In this document: piece by piece, positions 25,840 through 32,837 of the stretch
Position numbering within the stretch: the first letter of the stretch is position 1
Layout of the letters: the number at the start of each line of letters is the position of its first letter
Origin: an uncultured Bacteroidales bacterium
GTDB lineage: Bacteria; Bacteroidota; Bacteroidia; Bacteroidales; UBA4417
Assembly: GCA_903879715.1 (NCBI GenBank)
Contig: CAIRMR010000007.1
Span: 1 to 64,000, forward strand
DNA length: 64,000 nt
Direction of reading: 5' to 3'
Made by a program: the position numbers and the translations under genes
Notes under the pieces: model-generated
Told to the model about the DNA's origin: nothing
Databases searched by the model: none
The model's input: the letters and a program-made list of their open reading frames with translations, nothing else

Positions 25840-26622
25840 CTATTTGCTCCCGAACACCAGATCCAGTGTCGGCCACATCTGCCACTTCGGTGTTAAGTAG
25901 GGATATTTTCCATAAGCGAGTATATATCCACCCTTGATTCTTAGCGATTTACCCAATGCCCACATAATGGTTCCTGTGTTTTCGAAAAAGAAATTGTTTT
26001 CCGAACGGGTAATGATAAAAGCTTTTACGCCTTCTTCGTAAAACCACCTGGAGCTGATGCGCCCTTTAACTGCTGTTCCCAAACGGATGGAAGTTCCTTC
26101 GTAATAATGAGCCATCCGGGGGTAAAACAGCGGAATATCGATGCTTGATTGTGGATCGGGTTTTTTGCCACGCAAAGCAAAAACAAAACCCGCATTAGCT
26201 GAAATCATTACCGAAGGAGCTATCTGCCGCGAAACAATAATTGCATTGCTTACCGACAGAATAAACGAGAAATCATATTCAGGAGAAATCAATCCGCCTA
26301 TTCCCTTGCGGCTAATCATATTCAGAAAGGGTGTCGGAACGCTTAAGCTGTGTTCGCTGGCGATAGCAAAATCCTTTTTGGTTCCCCATGACAATTTGGC
26401 CCCGGCTTCCGGGATAAAAGGGAGCATCAGCACATTTGTAAAGACTTCCAGTTTCTGATTAATGCCATACCTGAAAGGCTGAAACAGACCGCTTTCCCAC
26501 TTTCGTGCAGGCATAAGGCTAGCTGTGTTGTAGCTCCACTTTTTCAGTAAAGGTTCATCCTGGGCGTGAAGTATACCAGCAAAGCATACTATTGAAATAA
26601 TTGCGATAAAATTCCTGATCAT
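25840..26622 (-). CDS. Outer-membrane-like protein of unknown function
   Basis: 260 residues with a signal peptide (FIAIISIVCFAGILHA, cleaved near residue 20). The mature part shows alternating hydrophobic/aromatic stretches (LEVFTNVLMLPFIPEAGAKLSWG, YDFSFILSVSNAIIV) and ends in an aromatic-containing strand, in keeping with a small outer-membrane beta-barrel. No specific family recognised. It stands alone between trhO and the EEP-fold protein. Confidence 0.65.
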   Translation of the reverse strand: MIRNFIAIISIVCFAGILHAQDEPLLKKWSYNTASLMPARKWESGLFQPFRYGINQKLEVFTNVLMLPFIPEAGAKLSWGTKKDFAIASEHSLSVPTPFLNMISRKGIGGLISPEYDFSFILSVSNAIIVSRQIAPSVMISANAGFVFALRGKKPDPQSSIDIPLFYPRMAHYYEGTSIRLGTAVKGRISSRWFYEEGVKAFIITRSENNFFFENTGTIMWALGKSLRIKGGYILAYGKYPYLTPKWQMWPTLDLVFGSK

Positions 26623-26768
26623 GGTTTTATATTTTTATCCTAACAAAGGATGTTATAATTTTTCTTTTAAATACCAATTCTAATTCGCATCCTCCTTTAG
26701 TTCATTAGTCCCGTAGTCTGCCTCTGTCTCTTTTTCGCTCCATCGCCCCTCATCTTGACAAACTAAAA

Positions 26769-27887
26769 CTACTCTTTCACCAAAACAAACTCCGCGCTCA
26801 CCGGAGCGTGATCCGATTCGCCGAAAAACTCCTGGTGTGTTATAGCTGAGCCTGCACGCCAGCGGTAATTAGTAAACAAATAATCTAGCGTACGATCCCA
26901 GGTATGTTCAGGCCTTGTAGTGTGTGTGAAATAAGCAGGCTGGTTTAGTTGGTAATCTGCAAGTGAAAAGGCACATTTGTAGTCATTATAAATTGGAGTC
27001 AGCCAGTCTTTTTCCAGGGTATAATCGCTGCCTGCTTTATGTTGTGGATCATCGCCGGGCTGGTGAAATGATTCGCCGGGGCACATATCCTCGTAACAAA
27101 AATCGGTGGAATCACTTCCGGGAGGAAGCTCGTTAAAGTCGCCGCCGGCAACAAAATATTTGCCAGCTGCATCCAGTTTATCCAGTTCGGCTTTAAATTC
27201 CTCGTAATGTTTTTTCTTTGTATCATCTGTCGCAAAAGCCGAAGCATGCATATTAAGCAGCGGAACTTCCTTAAATCCCGGAATCTTTATACTGCCTGTA
27301 ACGATGCACGAGTGGAGATAAAAATAATTTACAATTCCTGCCTGGTCGCCGCGCGTGGCAAGATTAATGCGTTTTGCATCGGTTATTGGCCATGGCGAAA
27401 GGATCACCAATCCCATATCCATGCGGCCCAGGCCGTCGCTGGGAATAAATTCCGATTTCCATTCCGAAACGTAAGCGGCATAATTAAAATAGGTTCTGTC
27501 CAATATGTACTGCAGCTCATCAATATATGCCGTACGGTTTGATTTTATATCACATTCCTGGAGGAAGAGAATATCGGGTTTTACTTCGTTGATGCGGGCG
27601 ACTATTTTGTCCAAACCCGGAATTACCTCACTTTTCGTAAAAACCGTATTGTCGCCGCAGGCATCGCCAAACCACGATTGACGGCCAATCCCGAAACGGA
27701 TATTCCATGTCATTACTTTGATGGTGGAATCGGGAAGAGGCGGAGCAACTTTTTCGCTTTTGGTATACATTATTGCGTCTTCCACATCCTCGAAGGTGGT
27801 TGCAAGCGGTTCGCAGGAGTTGATTGCCGCTAAAAACAAAGGCAGAATCAGCAGGAGAATTATTTTTCTGATAAAGGGAATGTTCAT
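26769..27887 (-). CDS. Endonuclease/exonuclease/phosphatase-fold lipoprotein
   Basis: 372 residues. Signal peptide with lipobox-like AAINSC (~25), so probably a lipoprotein. EEP-superfamily motifs: MTWNIRFGIG, LFLQECD (metal-binding Glu), MDMGLVILS, GGDFNELPPGSD (catalytic Asp/Asn) and SDHAPVSAEF (catalytic Asp-His). Members hydrolyse phosphodiester bonds in nucleic acids, phosphoinositides or sphingomyelin; which one is not readable here. The extra mid-region GRQSWFGDACGDN is typical of extracytoplasmic members. Confidence 0.85.
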   Translation of the reverse strand: MNIPFIRKIILLLILPLFLAAINSCEPLATTFEDVEDAIMYTKSEKVAPPLPDSTIKVMTWNIRFGIGRQSWFGDACGDNTVFTKSEVIPGLDKIVARINEVKPDILFLQECDIKSNRTAYIDELQYILDRTYFNYAAYVSEWKSEFIPSDGLGRMDMGLVILSPWPITDAKRINLATRGDQAGIVNYFYLHSCIVTGSIKIPGFKEVPLLNMHASAFATDDTKKKHYEEFKAELDKLDAAGKYFVAGGDFNELPPGSDSTDFCYEDMCPGESFHQPGDDPQHKAGSDYTLEKDWLTPIYNDYKCAFSLADYQLNQPAYFTHTTRPEHTWDRTLDYLFTNYRWRAGSAITHQEFFGESDHAPVSAEFVLVKE

Positions 27888-27908
27888 GGTTTTTTGCGCT
27901 TATTTATT

Positions 27909-27916
27909 CAAAGATA
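27909..27916 (-). promoter_or_regulatory. -7 promoter box TATCTTTG
   Basis: Minus-strand TAnnTTTG 22 bp before the EEP gene start at 27887. Confidence 0.55.
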
Positions 27917-27990
27917 TGGAAAGATTGGAATATGTAGTTTAGAATAATGGAAATATTTAAACCCGGGTGGATTTAAATGAAACTGAAAAG

Positions 27991-28140
27991 GTAACCACGG
28001 AGGCACGGAGAGTACGGAGAAACACAGAGAAAAATTAATATTCGATGAGTTTCACTGCTTTTCAGGATTGAAACAGGCAGAAGTGACATCAACCTTAACC
28101 TCCGTGAACCGCTTTGTTCTTCGTGCCTCCGTAGTTAGAA
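27991..28140. repeat. Inverted CCACGGAGGCACGGAG repeats
   Basis: TAACCACGGAGGCACGGAGAG (from 27992) and, inverted, GTGCCTCCGTAGTTAG (28125-28140) with additional TAACCTCCGTGAACC (28098-28112) enclose ~70 bp. Together with leader copy C this fills the 394-bp gap before the acyltransferase gene; no ORF is supported. Confidence 0.6.
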
Positions 28141-28185
28141 AAATCAAGTCCAGCCCCGAATAATAAAATCGATTATTTTTACAGA

Positions 28186-28281
28186 ATGAAATAGACCTGA
28201 TTATATAAATCAACAACTAAGATGATATTATTTTTAATCATGCCGTATTCCATCTGACCCGCAAAAAATTAATACAAACAG
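28186..28281 (+). promoter_or_regulatory. Start-codon-flush leader element, copy C
   Basis: 96 bp beginning ATGAAATAGACCTGATTA and ending GCAAAAAATTAATACAAACAG directly before ATGAAAACTCC, the acyltransferase start. Shares AAGATGATATT, GCCGTATTCCAT and TGACCCG with copies A and B. The pairing is TGATTA with TAATCA here, different bases in the same position as GATTG/CAATC in A and B. Confidence 0.72.
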
Positions 28282-29088
28282 ATGAAAACTCCAGATGAAC
28301 TCAACTCCGGATGGCGCAAAGCTGCATCGTCCATTTATCGCAGGCCAACCGATTCAAAACTCTTTGGCTCGGTAGAAATGGATATCACCGAACTTGAACA
28401 GTATATAGCCGAAAAGCGTAAAAACGGTGTTAAAGCCACGCTTACGCATATTTTTATACTTGCTGCTGCCCGTGCGCTGAAAGAAGAAGTCCCTGAACTG
28501 AACACGTATATTAAACGCGGAAATGTTGTGTTGCGCGATCATATCGATGTAATGGTCAGTGTTTTACTCCGCGAATCGCAGATGGGCTCTGTTTTGATTA
28601 AGGATGCGGATCAGCTCACCCTCCAAGAGTTGATTAAAGTAATGAATGAAGAAGTTAAAAATTCGCGTAAAGGCAATGAAAATAAGACTATGCGAATGAA
28701 AGACAAACTGGCCCGGATTCCATGGCCTGTGCGTGGCTGGGTTTTCCGGATGCTGAAAACTATTACTTCCGACTGGGGATTTTCATTTCCTTCGCTGGGC
28801 TTGTCGGCAAATACTTTCGGCTCATTTGTAGTTTCAAATATCGGCAATGTGGGACTCGATATGGGTTACCCTGCGCTGCTTCCTTCGTCGAATGTGGCCT
28901 TTGTTCTGGTGATTGGCGGTGTAAACCGGAAACCTGCTGTAGTTGGCGACCAGATTTTACCCCGCACCATTTTATCACTGGGTGCTGCCCTTGATCACCG
29001 CGTGGTGGATGCTTCGCATGGCGGATTGCTGTTCCGTTACCTGAAAAAGATTGTTAAAAACCCGGAGTTGCTGGATGAAAAGATATAG
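28282..29088 (+). CDS. 2-oxoacid dehydrogenase E2-type acyltransferase catalytic domain protein
   Basis: 268 residues corresponding only to the chloramphenicol-acetyltransferase-like catalytic domain of E2 proteins; no lipoyl or peripheral-subunit-binding domain. The catalytic HxxxD appears as DHRVVDASHGG near the C-terminus, with Ala where E2 enzymes normally have Gly. GSFVVSNIGNVGLD corresponds to the usual TxxNxG region. Probably a CoA-dependent acyltransferase acting on an unknown acceptor. Preceded flush by leader element C; followed by a hairpin at 29139-29171. Confidence 0.8.
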   Translation: MKTPDELNSGWRKAASSIYRRPTDSKLFGSVEMDITELEQYIAEKRKNGVKATLTHIFILAAARALKEEVPELNTYIKRGNVVLRDHIDVMVSVLLRESQMGSVLIKDADQLTLQELIKVMNEEVKNSRKGNENKTMRMKDKLARIPWPVRGWVFRMLKTITSDWGFSFPSLGLSANTFGSFVVSNIGNVGLDMGYPALLPSSNVAFVLVIGGVNRKPAVVGDQILPRTILSLGAALDHRVVDASHGGLLFRYLKKIVKNPELLDEKI

Positions 29089-29138
29089 CGGTGAGTTTAT
29101 TTGCTGAGTGGCTTTAAGTTACCCCGCGAAAAGGAAAA

Positions 29139-29171
29139 ACTCTGCTTGTCGCAAGAAGTGACAGGCAGAGT
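29139..29171 (+). terminator. Terminator-like hairpin
   Basis: ACTCTGC (29139-29145) pairs with GCAGAGT (29165-29171), extended by TGTC/GACA; about 50 bp after the acyltransferase stop. The T-run is weak (CTTATTC). Confidence 0.5.
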
Positions 29172-29228
29172 CTTATTCAAAATTCTTTGTGTTTTATCCT
29201 GAAATATTCATCAAACCCAATGCGCAGC

Positions 29229-29536
29229 TTATTGAACCCGCAATTTACTGGTTTTGATTTTTCCATTGGAATTATCTGTCATTTTTCCAAAATAAAGCCC
29301 TTTCGGAAGAGCAGTGCAATCGAAAGTAGCCGCAACCGGGCTAAAGGATTTCTGCATATCCAGCCTTACAACCTGGTCGGTTACTGCAAAGTGCCTTTAC
29401 TGTTTGTATTTGTATAAAGTGTGAACTGTGTGTGCGTGGGGTTGGGAAATACCAAAAGCAAATTGTTTGTATTCGCCTGTGTTCCATTGATACCAACCAT
29501 TTGAACACCGTTAACTTCTATGTCGTCCAATCGCAA
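29229..29536 (-). pseudogene. Decayed T9SS C-terminal sorting domain fragment
   Basis: Minus-strand reading gives GVQMVGINGTQ, then LLLVFPNPTHTQFTLYTNTN, breaks at a frameshift near 29381-29390, and resumes as VTDQVVRLDMQKSFSPVAAT ending LPKGLYFGKMTDN...KLRVQ and a TAA stop at 29231-29229. The FPNP motif, length and final basic residues fit a type A T9SS sorting domain. The rest of the gene is missing, cut off within ~300 bp of the integrase. Likely a host gene truncated or eroded by the element's arrival. Confidence 0.75.
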
Positions 29537-29798
29537 TTAAGGCCGGTTTCCGCCAGCAACTCCGGCTGATGATTTAAAATATATCCAGCTTAGCTGTACG
29601 ATAGGTTGACCGAAGAAGTTAATACCTATGAGACAAAGGAATTGATTCCCAGGGTAATAAAATGTGAAAAGCAATTACTTCTGATTAACAGTCACATTTT
29701 TTACTTTCCGATGATTTCTTATGTCTGTTAATATTACTTAACACACTGATAATCAATAATTATTTTTCCTTTATTTGTTTTTGTTATCCTTTATTTCA

Positions 29799-29806
29799 TA
29801 TCTTTG
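29799..29806 (+). promoter_or_regulatory. Integrase promoter, -7 box TATCTTTG
   Basis: TAnnTTTG with a TTTG -33-like element at 29774-29777 (21-bp spacing). 29537-29773 is AT-rich with no gene. Confidence 0.6.
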
Positions 29807-29817
29807 TGTATCAATAT

Positions 29818-29841
29818 GGTCGCATTTTTGGTCGCATTTTT
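29818..29841 (+). repeat. Direct repeat GGTCGCATTTTT x2
   Basis: Two perfect 12-bp copies directly before the integrase start. Such repeats near Bacteroidota integrases may be arm-type binding sites or part of the attachment site; not proven here. Confidence 0.6.
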
Positions 29842-29853
29842 AATACTGATATT

Positions 29854-31086
29854 ATGATAGAAAACACAGCAACAGTGGGCTTTGTAATAGAAGGAACCAA
29901 GGCAAACAAGGACGATAAGTACCCCGTAAAATTAAACATTTATTACGGAGAAGGCAAGAAAAAATATGGCATCAAAGAAGCCGTTACCAAGGACGAATGG
30001 GAAAAGGTATTCTCTCCCAACCTCCGCGATGCTGATCTTAAGGCGCTGAAAGTTCGCCTGAAAGTAATTGAATCCAAGGCGCAGAAGATTATTGATAACC
30101 TCCACCCTTTCTCTATTGTGGCTTTTGAGGAAGCGTTCTTTCAGCGTAGCCCGCTCTCAGGTGAACAGCACCTTTCAAAGCTCTCCTATTGGTTTGACCG
30201 GTACATCAAGACCTTGAAGGAAAACGGCCAGATCGGAACAGCTATTTCCTACCAGACAACTATTAACTCAATCACCGAGTTCAAAAAGAATCTGACTATT
30301 TATGACATTACCCCCGAGTACCTGCAGTCCTATGAAAACCACATGACAAAAGCCGGGAAGTCAACAAGCTCAATTGGCATTTACATGCGGCAGTTCAGAG
30401 CCATCATTAACCAGGCTATTGATAATAACATGCTTTCAGCAGATAAATACCCTTTCAAAAAGTATCAGATTCCTGCTGGCCGGAACATTAAAAAAGCACT
30501 CCCATCTGATGACCTTCAAAAGTTATTGGATTATACCTCCACGGAACTGGCAAAACAAAAGGCAATTGATTTCTGGATTTTTTCTTACCTCTGCAATGGA
30601 ATAAACTTCACAGATATTGCCCATCTGAAACCCGAAAATCTGGATGGCAATTATATTAATTTCTATCGCGAAAAAACCAAGAGGACTAAGAAGAAGGATT
30701 TGCGCCCCATCAAGGTTGGGCTTAATCCGCGAGTTCTGGAGATTATAAACCGGCAAAAAAATACCGATCCGGAAAACCCCTATTTGTTTCCTATACTGGA
30801 AGCTGGTTTAAATCCGGTAACCGTTAAGCACAGGTGCCAGCGTTTTATCAAATGGGTAAATAAGCACATGGAGGATATAAGGGTAGAAAAGGAAATAGCG
30901 ATGAAGATCGGAACCTATGCTGCTCGTCATTCATTTTCAACAGTCCTCAAGCGAAAAGGCGCTTCAACATCATTCATAAAAGAATCTCTGGGCCACAGTT
31001 CAGAATTAACCACCGAAGGATATTTAGATAGTTTCACTGATGATGTTAAGCTGGAATATGCTAACTTGCTGACTCAATTGAAATAG
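29854..31086 (+). CDS. Tyrosine-type site-specific integrase
   Basis: 410 residues from MIENTATVGFVIEG; upstream in-frame Mets overlap the TCGCA repeats and promoter and are rejected. N-terminal arm-binding beta domain (1-95), SAM-like core-binding domain (~110-210) and C-terminal catalytic domain with KKDLRPIKV, the box II YAARHSFSTVLKRKG and the terminal LGHSSELTTEGYL containing the nucleophilic Tyr. Catalyses integration and excision of the element. First gene of the element, transcribed inward. Confidence 0.95.
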   Translation: MIENTATVGFVIEGTKANKDDKYPVKLNIYYGEGKKKYGIKEAVTKDEWEKVFSPNLRDADLKALKVRLKVIESKAQKIIDNLHPFSIVAFEEAFFQRSPLSGEQHLSKLSYWFDRYIKTLKENGQIGTAISYQTTINSITEFKKNLTIYDITPEYLQSYENHMTKAGKSTSSIGIYMRQFRAIINQAIDNNMLSADKYPFKKYQIPAGRNIKKALPSDDLQKLLDYTSTELAKQKAIDFWIFSYLCNGINFTDIAHLKPENLDGNYINFYREKTKRTKKKDLRPIKVGLNPRVLEIINRQKNTDPENPYLFPILEAGLNPVTVKHRCQRFIKWVNKHMEDIRVEKEIAMKIGTYAARHSFSTVLKRKGASTSFIKESLGHSSELTTEGYLDSFTDDVKLEYANLLTQLK

Positions 31087-31093
31087 GGCTATT

Positions 31094-32146
31094 ATGGAAT
31101 CTAAGATATTACATAGCATTATGCATGGGGAATTAATGCCCTGGACTATTGATTTGAAAAGCAAAACCTTTGCTGAGAAAATTAAAGAGGTTGGAAATAA
31201 GGAACCCGAAAGCTTAGATGTTTTAACCCGGCATGTTAAAGCCCTGGTAATTGACTTGCCTGATCTATCAGCCTGGTTAAATAAGAATAGCCTGGCATCA
31301 TCAGAAAAGCTCATTGATTTATATTTCAGTTCCGAACTGCCGGCCTATCACATCACAATTACAAAATACTATACTTTGCTGATAAGTAAAGAAGTATTAC
31401 GGGTTTTCAACGAGTATTTGCTTCGCGCCTCAAAATGGACCAATAGAATCGACATTATATTTCAGACAACATCCTTATTACGAAATTTAAAGACCCTTAC
31501 AAAACAAGTAAATTCGGAACTCGCTGCAAGAAACTATAACGAATTTCCGAAGGATCAATCTGATCCTATCCATTTCACACTATACCTGCTGAAACTGGAA
31601 CTGATTAATTTATACTTCAGCATACAGGAAGTTCATATGGACATCCTGGAAGAAGTAGTAACCCTGGAAGACTTTTACCTGCTTGAATTAAACGAATCCA
31701 CCTCAGCCATATATAAGATTTATTCAACCAAGGATAAAGTTTTCATTGAGGGTGACAATTCACCCAAAACTGAGCATAAAATCAACTTTGGTTTTAAAGG
31801 CAAACCTGAAAGTTTAAAAGCAATTATCACGCAGTTGACCAACAAAGTCTACCTCCTCAATGAGGCTAAGACTTCCACTGAAGATATGCTTTCAGTACTT
31901 ACTTCCAAAAACCTGATTCCAGGATCAGCTGAAATCTATCTGGATTGTGAGACTGCTGTGTTCCGCGACATTTACGATCAACTTAAATTATTGTTTACAA
32001 ACCTTACGTTAACTGCAATTGAAAAATCCAAAGTGTTTTACTCTAAAAATGGCACGTTGCTAACTGCTCAAAATCTATCATCGAGTAAGATTGTAAACTC
32101 TAAATCAAAGGAAGAAATTAATAAGATATTCAACCATCTGCAATAA
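31094..32146 (+). CDS. Integrase-linked protein of unknown function
   Basis: 350 residues starting 8 bp after the integrase stop, so co-transcribed. Mostly helical: long amphipathic stretches (LSAWLNKNSLASSEKLIDLYF, TSLLRNLKTLTKQVNSELAA), no signal peptide, no recognisable motif. Several Bacteroidota elements carry an uncharacterised gene at this place next to the integrase; a role in element maintenance is only a guess. Confidence 0.7.
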   Translation: MESKILHSIMHGELMPWTIDLKSKTFAEKIKEVGNKEPESLDVLTRHVKALVIDLPDLSAWLNKNSLASSEKLIDLYFSSELPAYHITITKYYTLLISKEVLRVFNEYLLRASKWTNRIDIIFQTTSLLRNLKTLTKQVNSELAARNYNEFPKDQSDPIHFTLYLLKLELINLYFSIQEVHMDILEEVVTLEDFYLLELNESTSAIYKIYSTKDKVFIEGDNSPKTEHKINFGFKGKPESLKAIITQLTNKVYLLNEAKTSTEDMLSVLTSKNLIPGSAEIYLDCETAVFRDIYDQLKLLFTNLTLTAIEKSKVFYSKNGTLLTAQNLSSSKIVNSKSKEEINKIFNHLQ

Positions 32147-32152
32147 AAAACA

Positions 32153-32186
32153 TTGAGTACTTTGAGATATCTCATTGAGCACTCAA
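32153..32186. promoter_or_regulatory. Nested palindrome before the HTH genes
   Basis: TTGAGTACT...AGCACTCAA outer arms (one mismatch) enclose a perfect GAGATATCTC palindrome (32164-32173). Placed between the 350-residue gene and the first HTH gene, it could be an operator for one of the HTH proteins or a terminator without T-run. Confidence 0.5.
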
Positions 32187-32248
32187 TACCTCAACCTCGA
32201 CCCATTTTTTACTATATTCTTTTGCATCGTTTTTAAAATTATAGAACG

Positions 32249-32551
32249 ATGTCACAAGAAGAATTGATCCTCGACAAGCTCTCCGAGATAGCTAATAAGC
32301 TGGATGAGCAGAACCTGTTGCAAAAAACAGTTCTCAACTTTAACGAGGCTTGCTCCTATCTCGATGTAAGCCAGTCCCACCTCTATAAGCTAACCAGCAC
32401 GCGGCAAATTCCCCATTTCTGCCCGCAGGGTAAGAAATTGTATTTCAACCGTACTGAACTGGATGCTTGGTTACAACGTAACCGCCAATCCACCAACGAA
32501 GAAATCGAACAGGAAGTAACCGAGAAACTGCTTAAATCACGGAGGGGATAG
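32249..32551 (+). CDS. Excisionase-type helix-turn-helix protein (HTH_17)
   Basis: 100 residues. MerR-like winged HTH: FNEACSYLDVSQSHLYKLTS, then QIPHFCPQGKKLYFNRTELD and AWLQRNR. This is the usual domain of Bacteroidota excisionase-like proteins that bind element ends or regulate excision. Preceded by an N-terminal helix (residues 5-30). Followed within 3 bp by a second HTH gene. Confidence 0.85.
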   Translation: MSQEELILDKLSEIANKLDEQNLLQKTVLNFNEACSYLDVSQSHLYKLTSTRQIPHFCPQGKKLYFNRTELDAWLQRNRQSTNEEIEQEVTEKLLKSRRG

Positions 32552-32553
32552 GA

Positions 32554-32832
32554 ATGGAACACTGCAAAACCTGCCGTGAACCTCTAGACAATGTGATGGA
32601 ACGGCTCAATCGTCTCGAAACAATCCTGGCTCAAAAGCAGCAGTCTTGCCCTGACCAGGTCTTCTTCGACAACCAGGAGTTTATCCAGGTAATGAACATC
32701 AGTAAGCGCACCGCCCAGGCATGGCGCGACACAGGTATCATTGCCTATTCTCAGATCGGTTGTAAAATGTACTACCGGCTTACCGACATTCTGGCTTTGC
32801 TCGAAAAGCACCACAAACCTGCTAAATCCTGA
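32554..32832 (+). CDS. Helix-turn-helix protein, excisionase-like
   Basis: 92 residues. N-terminal Cys pair CKTCREP and a coiled-coil-like stretch (VMERLNRLETILAQKQQ), then a MerR-type HTH: EFIQVMNISKRTAQAWRDTG, GCKMYYRLTDILALLEKHHK. Such pairs of HTH genes sit between the integrase and the VirE-N/DUF3987 gene in many Bacteroidota elements. Confidence 0.8.
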   Translation: MEHCKTCREPLDNVMERLNRLETILAQKQQSCPDQVFFDNQEFIQVMNISKRTAQAWRDTGIIAYSQIGCKMYYRLTDILALLEKHHKPAKS

Positions 32833-32837
32833 ACAAT

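Noticed and set aside
29187-29417. 76-codon plus-strand frame after the acyltransferase gene
   Set aside because: Antisense to a clearly recognisable T9SS sorting-domain remnant.
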